Translations under genes and position numbers: made by a program
Source: Clonostachys chloroleuca
Taxonomy: Eukaryota; Ascomycota; Sordariomycetes; Hypocreales; Bionectriaceae
Reading direction: 5' to 3'
Assembly (NCBI GenBank): GCA_037952775.1
Contig: JBANAY010000003.1
Location: 9,672,001 to 9,736,000 of the forward strand
DNA: 64,000 nt
Shown: positions 48,032 to 58,288 of the stretch, in pieces
Numbering within the stretch: the first letter of the stretch is position 1
How the letters are laid out: each line of letters starts with the position of its first letter
Notes under the pieces: generated by a model
Told to the model about the DNA's origin: nothing
What the model saw: only the letters and a program-made list of their open reading frames with translations
Database searches by the model: none

Positions 48032-48998
48032 ATGGCCAAGATTGTTACCGTCGTTGGAGCTACCGGCATACAGGGGGCTCAGTTATTCGAGCGTTGCTTG
48101 ATGAGCCCTCCTACTCTATCAGAGCCATCACTCGAGACTCGAAGAGTGATGCGGCCAAGGCACTTGCTGAGAAGGGTGTCAAAGTCGTTGAGGCAGATAT
48201 CACCAAGCCGGACACTCTTCTCCCTGCGTTCGCGGGGAGCTATGCGATCTTCGCTGTGACGGATTATTTCGGACCTCTTGTGACCGCCGGTATCTATAAG
48301 TCAATGGATATCGAGAGCGAAAAGGGCATCAACCTTGCAAATGCTGCTGCTGCAACAGATTCCTTAAAACACTACATATGGTCATCGTTGCCAAACTCCC
48401 ATCAAAACAGTGGTGGGAAGATTGTGGTCCCGTACTACGAGAGCAAAAATCGGGTGGATCGCCACATTAAATCTATTCCTCATCTCTTGAGCAAGACAAC
48501 CTTTGCTTGGTTCTCATGGTACGCGGGAAATATGAACTATCCCCTATACCAGCCGAGCCCCATCAATTCAATGGATGGCGAGAAGCTGTATGTCCAGCTC
48601 GTTGGGGCCTCGCCGACTACAACCTTGTTGCCACTAATGGGAGACGAGAAGACAAATGTGGGTCTGTTTGTCAAAGCAATTTTGGACCAGCCGGAGAAGA
48701 CCTTGCCCGGAAGAATCGTTCGGGGCCTAGTTGAGCAGATGTCAATTAGTGAACTTGTGGCCACTTTTGCGTCGGTTCATAAGATCCGGGCCCATTGCCT
48801 GCAGATATCAGAGGAGGATTATGCGAAGATCTATCCTATCTGGGGGAGCTTCTCAACATCAACCACGGCTACATGAACCAGCTTGGGAGCCAGGCATTCA
48901 CTAGCACCGTAGAACAGGTCGTGACAAAGGATGACCTAGATATCAAGGGATTGGTCGGGACAGCTGAGGCTTTTGCAGCCATCAAGCTTCTAAATTAG
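48032..48998 (+). pseudogene. NmrA-like NAD(P)-binding protein with two frameshifts
   Basis: Intronless. The N-terminus MAKIVTVVGATGIQG is the Rossmann motif of NmrA/HSCARG redox-sensing proteins. The frame breaks in a G5 run at 48073-48077; one more G would give GIQGGSVIRALLDEP and continue. It breaks again in a G5 run at 48842-48846; one more G gives YPIWGELLNINHGYM and continues to the TAG at 48996. Both fit loss of one G from G6. Without the shifts it would be about 322 aa, full family length. A 31-A tract starts 195 bases after the stop. Confidence 0.75.
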
Positions 48999-49187
48999 CT
49001 TGATTCAAGCAAAGTAGCGATCAGCAGAATGACGTGTCGAGGCTTCCCATTTTTAATACATTTTGTTTTTGTCTGGCTTTCCTCAATTAATTTGAAACGG
49101 TTATCAAACAGGATTGGTGACTGTCCAGTGATTTTGAAGAGCTATGTTGAGCTGCGCCATGTCAAGGGTGGCAAGATCATCCATCGT

Positions 49188-49192
<5 letters not shown>

Positions 49193-49223
<31 letters not shown>
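49193..49223 (+). repeat. Poly(A) tract, 31 nt
   Basis: An uninterrupted run of 31 A, preceded by the NmrA-like gene and followed by unrelated sequence; a second run of 13 A lies near 49400. It could be the tail of a retrocopy or a simple microsatellite. Confidence 0.9.
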
Positions 49224-49227
<4 letters not shown>

Positions 49228-49490
49228 AGACCGTTAAATATGCTCTTCATGAACTTATAAGGCCCTCGCACGGGCATTAGAGCAAAGCAAAAGCCCTCCT
49301 ACTCGGCAGAAGACGGATTGAAAGCCTAGGCGGTATATGAATTTTTTTTCTTCCTCGTCTCCATCCTTATTATCTCATGAATAGCGCCGAAGTCTGCCCA
49401 AAAAAAAAAAAAATAGGGAAATTCCCAAACACCAAGAATTTAACAACCTGACACTATACCCAGTATCATAATACATTAAACTTCAGCCTT

Positions 49491-49560
49491 TTTGCCCGGC
49501 CGTATACAAGGTTCAACACCAACAATAGCTGTGCCCAGCCGTATATAAGGTTTAAATCCA
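49491..49560. repeat. Two-copy direct repeat of about 30 bp, differing by transitions
   Basis: Copies at about 49491-49520 and 49531-49560 share the core GCCGTATA-AAGGTT. Most differences are C/T or G/A (CCGG vs CCAG, TACA vs TATA, TTCA vs TTTA), a pattern like RIP, though two copies this short are weak evidence. Confidence 0.55.
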
Positions 49561-49707
49561 AAGGCTATACGTTGTGATAACTCTTTCGTCGGCATAACTC
49601 CCTTTATGAACCTTAAGATGCTGCTTTTCATCTATTTAAAGACCGCCATCTCTGGTCTGGTCCTGATAACGCAAGAAACACACACAGGACATCGGACATT
49701 ATTGACA

Positions 49708-50828
49708 ATGCTTCTGTATCGAAGCCTCTTTCTTGCGGCATTGCCTTTCGTGGCAGTCGCCTCTTATTTGCCCCAAACTCTTCAGGAACGGCCATCGGAC
49801 TCTGAGTGTGGTATGAATGGGACACCTAGCTCTCTTGTCAAGGTCATCGAGGTCATCGAGCAGCAAAGAGATGGCGTCGTCTCATCTCAGTCCCTATAGG
49901 TGCAGGACGCTGAGATTCAAGTCACCGCATACTTCCATATTGCTGTCTTCGCCAACTCTACAGAGGATACTGCTTCCAACGAACACGTAAAGGCGCAATT
50001 CGAGTTACTGAAAGACACTTGTAAGTCGGCAACACGCTATTGTCACATCTTGTCTCTATAATCTCTTTCGAACCAGAACTAAATTAATTCACTTATTTCT
50101 CCAGATGCCCTGTACGGGATTAACCTCAGTCTAGGAGGCATCGCTCGCGAGGTCAACGACACTATCGCTGTTCTTTCGGTCTGGAACCTAAATGAATCCG
50201 AGAATGAGGTTCTTAGCTCAACACCCGAAACCGAGGATTACTGGAAGCGGACCAGAACAGGTTCCTATGAAACTCTGCATATTTACTACTATGAAGATCT
50301 CAGAGGCCCTGCAGCCTTTTGCAACTTCGCCAAACCTGATCGTCCAAAGTCTGATTACTTCCTCGATGGATGCCATCTCCGAAAGAATGTGCTCATAGGC
50401 GAACAAAACGCACCTTACCGTGCCTATGGAACTAGCCTCATTCGTGAGTAAAACCTTTTTCCCTTACCAGTCATCCCAATCCGTCGATGTAGAGGTTTTT
50501 AGATTACCACGTTCCAAGATGGAGAGGGTCCTATCACTGACCTATGCGTCAAATAGACGAAGTAGGCCATTGGTTTGGGCTGTTTCATGTCTTTCAGGGC
50601 GAATGCGAAGGAGAAGGTGATCGCATAGATGATACCCCAGCCCAGAAAGTTACCTCTGCCGACGGGACATGCCCTCTTGGAACGAAGGATACATGCCCTG
50701 ACCTGCCTGGCACTGACATGGTAAACAACTTTATGGACTACACCGCAGACCCATGCAGAGAGACATTTACTCCAGGACAGAAGACCCGTATGCACGATGT
50801 GTTCTGGGCTGTTCGCTCTGGAAAATGA
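49708..50828 (+). pseudogene. Secreted M43 (pappalysin-type) metalloprotease with internal TAG
   Basis: Exons 49708-50020, 50105-50443, 50557-50828, about 307 codons. Signal peptide (SLFLAALPFVAVAS), then CGMNGTP, VTAYFHIAVF, a middle domain, the zinc motif [11 protein letters not shown] (its first His codon is made by the splice 50443/50557), [15 protein letters not shown] loop and the Met-turn [11 protein letters not shown]. This matches fungal MEP1-like extracellular proteases. TAG at 49897-49899 interrupts the propeptide region after SSQSL. A 57-nt intron ending exactly at this TAG (donor GTCATC, weak) would remove it in frame, so the gene may be intact. Confidence 0.72.
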
Positions 50829-51454
50829 TCGTCCCCAGATAATGGTGAACGCAGTTCGGATACGTCAAACTTAGTTAGGCTACTCTACCCTCAATCGACA
50901 AGAAACACCAAACCTATCTAGTGTTAGGGTTTTTTCACTATCGTATGACTGATAATGGTGATTTGACCAAAGTGACGTGAATTCAATAACTAGGCGGCTA
51001 CTTCAACACTACTAACCTTCTTTAAAGATACATATCTTTACACACCATTACCGAGTATCCTACTATCGAAACTTTAATCCATCAGATGATGTCATTTAGA
51101 GTCATTCATCATCCTGACAAACATCTCTCCACTGTTGATGGGCCGGTTCCCGCGTGAAACTACGTGGATTGCCGAACTGAGCTTGCCTAGATCCGGTACG
51201 GGTATCTGCAATGCGGGTACTCGCTGCAGTTACAGCCGCGCGCCGCGCACACTCACATAGGGCGAGTTCCGGATTCTGGATCAGTCGGAAGTGATGGGTG
51301 GCGGAAGATAGATCATGATATATAAATGCAAAATCTTAGTCTCGAAAGCAGTCGGTTTAACTTCCCGCAGTTCATACAACTCTTAAGAAGCCACGAACCT
51401 CTGGCTGTAATATCTGACCTACTCCCAATAACTAAGTACACACTGTGTTATAAA

Positions 51455-52486
51455 ATGGCCGACCAAGCAACCATCCCCCCCAAGATGAAGGCTATTCTGC
51501 AGCCCGACAAAAACTCCCACAGCCTCATCTCATCCGAGATTGCCGTTCCAGTTCCAACGCACCCCGAAGATGTTCTCGTCAAGGTTCATGCTACATCACC
51601 CTGCAAAGGCGAGCTGGACTGGGCCCTCTGGGCCCCAGAATTCATCGGTCCTGACAAGATTCCCATTCCGGGCCAGGACCTCGCCGGTACCGTCATTTCA
51701 GCCCCGTCCACGAGTAACTTCAAGCCCGGCGACCGTGTGTATGCAAGGATCAATGCCGACCGCCCAGGTTGTGCGGCCGAGTATGTGCTCGCCCGAGAGT
51801 CTGAGCTGGCCATCAAGCCCAAGAACTTGAGCTGGGTACAGACGGCAGCCGCGCCCATCAGCGCCTTGACTGGCTTCCAGGGCTTGTTTACCCAGGGTAC
51901 ATTGGATAAGCTGGCTCTGAGAGGCGACAAAGCCGCACTGGAGAAGAATGCAAAGCAACGAGTTCTCATTACTGGGGCCAGCGGCGGGGTTGGGAGTTGG
52001 GCAGTGCAGCTGGCACGGGAGGCCGGTGTGAAGAGAATCGTTGCTGTGGTCGGAGAGCGAAACGTTGACTATGTAAAGGAGCTCGGCGCCTCGGAAGCGA
52101 TTGTCTACACGAAGCAAAGCATCGGTGACTGGGTCAAGGAGGACCAGAATGCGCGTGAAGTTGATCTGGTCTTCGACTGCGCTGGTGGATCCTCGCTCGC
52201 AGCTTCGTGGTACGCCGTCAAGGACGGTGGTAAGCTCGTCAGTGTCTGCGGCGTCCCAGAGGACAGCCGTCCCGAGGATGTCAAGAAGAAGGTGCAGAGT
52301 CTGTGGTTCGTTATCACGCCACTGGGCAAAGATCTGGACATCGTTACAGAGATGATTGAAGCCGGTAGACTCAAGGTCAACATCGACTCTGTATTCGAAT
52401 TTGACCAGTTTTCAGCTGCCTTCGAGAAGACTGAGACAGGCCGCCCAACAGGCAAAGTTATACTCAAGGTCTCGGGGGAGGTGTAA
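51455..52486 (+). CDS. Zinc-free MDR oxidoreductase, quinone-reductase-like
   Basis: Single exon, 343 aa from MADQATIPP. The GroES-like N-domain (GQDLAG, GDRVYAR, GCAAEY) and Rossmann domain (GASGGVGSWAVQLAREAG) are those of NADPH quinone/enoyl reductases such as zeta-crystallin-type and RTN4IP1-like proteins. No zinc ligands. It would reduce a quinone or activated alkene with NADPH. An in-frame ATG at 51326 would add 43 residues without domain character. Confidence 0.85.
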   Translation: MADQATIPPKMKAILQPDKNSHSLISSEIAVPVPTHPEDVLVKVHATSPCKGELDWALWAPEFIGPDKIPIPGQDLAGTVISAPSTSNFKPGDRVYARINADRPGCAAEYVLARESELAIKPKNLSWVQTAAAPISALTGFQGLFTQGTLDKLALRGDKAALEKNAKQRVLITGASGGVGSWAVQLAREAGVKRIVAVVGERNVDYVKELGASEAIVYTKQSIGDWVKEDQNAREVDLVFDCAGGSSLAASWYAVKDGGKLVSVCGVPEDSRPEDVKKKVQSLWFVITPLGKDLDIVTEMIEAGRLKVNIDSVFEFDQFSAAFEKTETGRPTGKVILKVSGEV

Positions 52487-53460
52487 GAAGAAATTTACAC
52501 CGTAGTTCTTCGGTGTGAATCCAATATAATTTCAAAACGCTAGTTTACGGCTTTGGATTAAACATACAAAACTCTTCTCTTTATGAATCCAATCATCCAT
52601 TCACCCAAATAACAGTTGGTACTTCTTTGATAGGATAAAAAGATCAAGATCAATGGTCTGTAGGAGGGGGAACCAGGGGTTGCGCTCAAAAAAACAAGCT
52701 CTACGGTGCTATGAATACCATATATATAACAACCTAGGACAGTTATGGAGGGGAAATGATAGAATCTACGTATTAATTTGTACCTTAACCATTCTCAGTG
52801 ATAACAAATCAGCAATGCGTAGAGTGCTCCTCTTGGTAGCTAAGTTCTGATGTTGACCATCGAATGGCGAAACGCCACACTCATGTATGCAAAACGTGAC
52901 CGTTATTATGCTGTCACTAGTTCGACTGTGAACGACACAGCTGCATCAGGTGTGGCTTGATAAGCGCTCTAGACATATCAACTGCTGGGCCAAGACATGA
53001 TGACAACATGATAGCACCACCCCTACGTAGCAGCCGTGAAGTCTCAAACCAATTTGTGTTGCAACATTCACAGAATGTAAGCAACCATTGGCTAGAAATG
53101 AGTGAAGGCCCAAGTGCTCCGGACCGGTCAGCTGTATCGTGAGACCAATGCGAACCAGTCCACCCACATCTGATGCCTCACTCTAGGCAGACCGCCAATC
53201 GCGATGTGTCTACAATACTTTGCTCCACACCCGCTGAGACGAACAACGCACTTTGCATATCTAGATGCAGTGAGCAGGAGACTTATTGGCTTCCGCGAAT
53301 ACTACTCTACCTGTCAGGCTCCATGGCATTTCTGCCTTGCCTTTCCCCTCTCCCAGGGCTTTTATTAAAACCGTCACACCAACCGGCCGGATAGATGAGA
53401 TAGGCATCACTCGTCATTCCGATCTTTTCTCTCCCTTGAGCCTCTTGGTCACTAGTAATC
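52487..53460. other. Intergenic, about 1 kb
   Basis: No gene supported. One CGGACCG occurs at 53120, 341 bp upstream of the next ATG; taken alone it is expected by chance. Confidence 0.4.
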
Positions 53461-54231
53461 ATGGCAGACAACAAGGCCCATTACAAGTGTGCAAGTTCTA
53501 TTGCCCTTCTAGAGGGACGCGCTTCGTTGGAGCTCCCTGGTGATATCATAAGCGCCAGCACTCTAGGCGCTCTCGATATTCGTCTCAGAAGAGTAGAAGC
53601 GTTTTACGACGTCGCACTTCCCCCGGCATGCCAGGCACCCGCGTGGGACACACTTGCGTACCGCGTCTTCCGCCTCATCAAAGCCTACAGAACCTTTCCT
53701 CCGGTTGCTACAGGAGGCATGTTTACACCGAAGCACTTCCTTGAGCTCGTTCCAGATCCGAGCAACGTGTCTTCCGAAACTCTCCAAACTCTTTGTTCCG
53801 ACCTCGGGTATAGAAGTTACAACTGGACCAAAAGTCTCGCCCTTGCCAATCCTTCCAATGAACTCAGCGTGTACAGTCAAATCTGTTGCTATTATGCCGG
53901 AAAGTCTAAACAGCTCCGCGTTGTTGCCATTCCGACTACTCGGGCTGATATCTATGGTTTACTGGCCGTCCTCTCAGTTGAGAACGGGCCGGCAATCAAG
54001 CAACCCATGAGTCCGCCTATTCCACCACCATTTGGACTCGGAAAGCTCCCACCAGGGGTGACTGTTGTTAACGCAGCACCCCACCAGAAGAAGAAGCCAA
54101 AGCGCTCAATACTTTCCAAGTTCTCGTGGATGAAAAAGCTGGCATTTTGGCGGAAGAGACGTAGTGACGATGATTCGTCCATTTACAGCTCTAGCAGCTC
54201 AGTTAGCTCCTCGAGTAGCACCATTTCCTAG
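53461..54231 (+). CDS. Unknown protein with basic, Ser-rich C-terminus
   Basis: Single exon, 256 aa. A folded-looking part of about 190 residues (ALDIRLRRVEAFYDVALPP...) is followed by a Pro-rich stretch (PMSPPIPPPFGLGKLPPG), a basic patch (KKKPKRS...FWRKRR) and a Ser run at the end. No signal peptide or known domain recognised. Confidence 0.6.
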   Translation: MADNKAHYKCASSIALLEGRASLELPGDIISASTLGALDIRLRRVEAFYDVALPPACQAPAWDTLAYRVFRLIKAYRTFPPVATGGMFTPKHFLELVPDPSNVSSETLQTLCSDLGYRSYNWTKSLALANPSNELSVYSQICCYYAGKSKQLRVVAIPTTRADIYGLLAVLSVENGPAIKQPMSPPIPPPFGLGKLPPGVTVVNAAPHQKKKPKRSILSKFSWMKKLAFWRKRRSDDDSSIYSSSSSVSSSSSTIS

Positions 54232-54496
54232 TCAAGAACCGAGCTCTGATCATCTTCAGTCCAATGAAATGTACTAGGTTGGCACAACAGCCGGGATTCA
54301 CAGCATTTGGTTAGCATATGAGAATGATAAACGCACTTATATGAAATTTTACTCAAGTCAAAGTCTCTGGGTTGCATACACATCATTTCTTAAAAATAAG
54401 TTGACGCAAAGAGAACCGTGTCAAGAATGCGACGCCTAGAGTCTGTTATGTTGAAGTCATGATAGTTGCACTGGTGAATGAATTAGGCTATCGATC

Positions 54497-55075
54497 CTAA
54501 ATCACTGCTATCGCTCCTTGATGCGCCTGGTACAGTCTTATACCCTCAAGCAAGGTTTCTTTAGTAATAGGAAAGGTCATCGGTATGAGTGTTCCGTCCT
54601 CCATTCTTTCCGCAATAATCTCTTCCCGTGTCGCCCATTTCCATTCAGAGTGCTCCTCTGGATCCGTTCGAACCTCTCCCTTATGCGCCTCGATTAACAG
54701 AGTGTACCGATGAAAGAGTTTGGAGCCGGCATTCCACTCGTTCCCTTGGCCCACAACACACATGATCCGTCGGGTCCTTAAACCCGCCTCCTCCCAGAGC
54801 TCGCGGACGCAGGCGTGCAACAGGCTCTGGTCTGTTGGATCGACTGATCCACCAGGCGGCTCCCAGAGTCCAGGGAGGTAATCGTGCGCCGCGCGGCGAA
54901 GGATGAGCACACGCCCTTGTGTATCAAAGACGATAGCACCAGCGACAAGCCCCCCATATTTGTTGTTGCGAAGTTGATGCCACTCTGTCGGGGGCCTGGC
55001 ATATTCTGCCAAAGCGTCATCGAACGTGAATTGATAGCATAGCGGCGTCGAAGGGGATGGGGCTGGTTCGGCCAT
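54497..55075 (-). CDS. Nudix hydrolase
   Basis: Single exon, 192 aa. The Nudix box GGSVDPTDQSLLHACVREL followed by WEEAG is clear, with Asp at the position of the first Glu. Family members hydrolyse nucleoside diphosphates linked to another group, using Mg2+. ATG 55075 is chosen; upstream open sequence starts with GTG. No targeting signal. Confidence 0.85.
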   Translation of the reverse strand: MAEPAPSPSTPLCYQFTFDDALAEYARPPTEWHQLRNNKYGGLVAGAIVFDTQGRVLILRRAAHDYLPGLWEPPGGSVDPTDQSLLHACVRELWEEAGLRTRRIMCVVGQGNEWNAGSKLFHRYTLLIEAHKGEVRTDPEEHSEWKWATREEIIAERMEDGTLIPMTFPITKETLLEGIRLYQAHQGAIAVI

Positions 55076-55565
55076 TTGTCCAATGTGTCGGAAAGCGCAA
55101 ATCCTCCCCTCACTTGGTTGATTCGTCAAGTGTGGTTGAGGGGCTCTGATGGAATAGACGATCTGGTAATTAAGTAGAGGCATTAAACGTCTGCCTAAAT
55201 GAGATGGTGCAAGCCAACTCCACACAACTGAAAGATGCCTAATAGCTGAACACTACTTATTTCAAACAATAATCTCAGAAGCCTGGCATGTGGGAGTCAG
55301 AATAATAGGGACGGCAAAGGTGTTTTATTAATCCTAACTTTCTAATACACGCCATGATATTGATAGACAACGGTTCATTATAACAATAACAATAATGATA
55401 ATAATAATCAATTATTGAGCAACTATCAAGTAATATTGTCTACCTGCTTCCTGCTGCACGATAGAAGCCATTGTTAGATAATTGACTACGGCAATAATCA
55501 TGCTGTGGTGACTTTGCAGACCCCGTTTTTCTGATATCAACAAACTTGATGCGGTAATCAAAGCT

Positions 55566-55760
55566 CCCACTGTGTTCTTCCCACTGTATTCTCTTTCACT
55601 GTGTTTTAAGGGCTAAAACCATTTCTATTAAGGCCATCCTCTATCAAGCCCGAGAGGAAAGGAAGGGATCAGGGCTTAACAGAAGATATCCTCAATAGCA
55701 ATGCTTATTAGCCCTTAAAACACAATGAGAGAGAAATATTGTGGGAGGAATCATTGTGTT
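55566..55760. mobile_element. MITE-like element with about 50-bp terminal inverted repeats
   Basis: Arm 55566-55616 is about 80% identical to the reverse complement of 55708-55760; an inner 17-bp core (55600-55616 with 55708-55724) is perfect. The interior (about 90 bp) has no open frame. Arms contain CACTGTGTT sub-repeats. Total about 195 bp, typical of MITEs. It is AT-rich and flanked by ATA/AAT microsatellite-like sequence at 55380-55420. Target-site duplication not resolved. Confidence 0.65.
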
Positions 55761-55874
55761 GAGATGTTGGGTCTGGCATATTTATTGCTGTTGTTACTTT
55801 GTAATTGAACTCCTTCATCTATGATAAACAGAGAACAGCGTTCACGTGCCAAATGCTGCCGGTCCATCTCATTA

Positions 55875-57366
55875 CTACTCAAGCCGTGACACAGTTGCGC
55901 GGGCCAGAAGAGCCGTGAACCAGGGCTCAAAGCTATCATTGGTCCAGTCAGCAAGTGCAGAGATGGCAGCTTGTAGCTGGTAAATGCCCAAAATGCTGTC
56001 TGTATCACCAATCCGAGAGTTGCCATCTAACAAGCGCTATGCCCGAGTGTTATACACTGACTGAAGTTGAGATAAGTGCAAGATGACTTTACAATTTCCG
56101 TGCCTGCATCCAGAACAAACATGAGAGTCCATACACTGGCAACTATCTGAATGACGGGAATCGTAATTACCTTATCTGATCCTCCCCCGAGCGCAATGAT
56201 ACTTCGCACACGCTGGTGCCACACAGCGACCCAAATTCCAAGCTGAACATTAGCAGTGTCCATGTTGCCAGACGGCATCTTGGTCTCGATGAAGATAGGA
56301 GCCGGCCGGGTGCGGAGAGGCTCATATATAGTTTGGTTGACCGTAGGCGTCGTATACGGCTGGTTGTCCAAGAAAGTGTCGATGAAATTTTGAAGCTCCT
56401 CTTTGGGACGAAGGACCACCGCAAAGTCGGCCATCTTATGGACTAACAATGCAGTCTCACTCAGACGAGTCTTTGGCGTCGTTCCCAAACCCTACCCAGA
56501 CGCACTACTTGCTCCTGATACACTGGCGTTGGGCGGCCGGGATGTGGTCTGATCACTCCCCTTTGACAAAGGATGAAACGCGGGCAAGATCTGAGCTGAG
56601 GAAATGGGCTCCACTTCAAGAGAAGCAAAGCGAGAAATCGCACGCCGTAGAACCGGTGTATGCACGAGACAGTTCCAAGCGGCTTCGGATCGATGGAGGT
56701 TGGATGAGGCAATAAAATCATCAACAATATCTCGGAGATGTGCATGATTTTCAAGGAGCGTTGCCTCGTCTTCCGCACTACCTTGTGTAGCTTTCCACAT
56801 AAGCCCGCGAAGCCTCGTATCTCGAAAATCCGAATGACCTCGAAGAGCCGCTGGCAAGATCCCCTCTTTTACTTCGACCGCAGACCAAGCCTCAAAAAGC
56901 TTTTGAGAGTCGTCTGGGAGAACACTTCCGAGATCGCGATCTTTCGTGAAACGAACAGGTCGCACCAGGTTCAACAGGCTAGCCGTCTTTTGGAATCGCT
57001 TCGAAGGGATGACCTGCGCGATCGCGTGGTGTCAGAGGTCGGAGCTTGCTGAACCGCTGTAGGAGCCGAAAATGCTCGGTTTGCATGAACTGCAGTGAAA
57101 GAGGACGTTGAACCTGAAGTCACCCCTTGTGTGGCCGGATCATCAAAGACGACTCCATCACTATCATGTCGTACGGACTGAGGTCGGGGGCGTGTTGGAG
57201 TCTCGTTGGGATCGGAGTATTCGGTTGTGCGCGGGCGTTTCGGTGGGCTTGACACTTCATCAGAAAGACGACGTCGATGCGCGAGCAACGAATCGACTGC
57301 CAATGTGCTGTCAACGGATGAGGTTCCTACTTCTTCAACCCACGCCTGAATAATTAGATGATTCAT
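55875..57366 (-). pseudogene. Fungal PD-(D/E)XK nuclease-like protein, broken
   Basis: Exons 57366-56093 and 56036-55875. MNHLIIQAWVEEV opens a Ser/Pro-rich N-terminal part; the nuclease-like core has DFAVVL and IFIETKMPSG (E-x-K) and ends IGDTDSILGIYQL. Two defects: an A4 run (T4 at 56988-56991 on the plus strand) shifts the frame by one, where SDSKKTASLLNLVRP would be expected; and TAG at 56492-56494 lies between SSASG and GLGTTPK in the same frame. Members of this fungal family are often near repeats or in accessory DNA; their role is unknown. Confidence 0.68.
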
Positions 57367-58288
57367 GTCCAAACATCGGATCGTGATAGGGTGACATTGC
57401 CTGACGCAGAGGTGCTGTGTTTGTTGTTCGTAGGTTTGAAGGCGCCAGCTTATTTGGCTCTTCGTATTGGTAAAGCGCCTGGTCGGAAATTTGTAGGCCC
57501 GAAGCAAATTGGGACCAAGCCGCTCCACATAATGCGAACAAGAAAGCAAAGTCATCTCGACGGAATTACTATTGTGGTAATCAGTGCCATAATAATGCTT
57601 TCCATGGCGCAATATTACATGATATTGTCTAACAACTACTCAAAAACTCATTATCATTATTAAGTATGGTCTATCAATGCCGTGACCTGTATTGGAAAGC
57701 TGGAAATAGAGCACTAAAAGCAGTCCCTTCTATCCTGACGCCGCAAACTAAATGTACAAAGGCTGGGGCCACCCCGGACTACAGTAATTCCCACTTACTC
57801 TCCAATCTGCTGTTGCTTATGCCTCAGCGAGTTAGATTATATACATTATTCTCTGTAAACATGATCTACATGTCAGAAATACCAGAGGGGCAGTTAGCCT
57901 TGGAGAGTGTACCAGCGCGAGATTTTGCTAGCTCGGCTGCTCTCGTGTCTTCCCGCCTAAAATCAGGAGTATTAAAAGCCCCAGTGACTCTATTGGGAGG
58001 TCATGTATTTGAAGTTGGATGTGCAATAATAGTGGTGTTGTGATGTAACCATCTCAGCTGCCACCTTCTCTTACCATGTTGTCTACCTTGGCAGGCATGA
58101 GGTGATAAATCATACAGTTGCATAGCAAAGCAGGGTTAGAAACGGAATTGATTCGATATTCGATTCGATACGACTTCTTGCAAATTTCAGATATAGATCG
58201 GTAATTGCTTTCCCATTTGTTCTATTTCCTTTTGTTGTCATTCATCTTACTCTCATTCAAAAACGTCATTCATGGCGAAATCTTGCCC

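Noticed and set aside
50557..50580. Loss of the first His of the M43 zinc motif (DEVGH)
   Set aside because: The splice 50443/50557 makes CAC, so the motif is HEVGH.
53120..53126. CGGACCG as an extra cluster site
   Set aside because: Single copy far from the cluster; one or more are expected by chance in 64 kb.
57666..58043. 125-codon open frame
   Set aside because: No recognisable domain, no splice or codon support.
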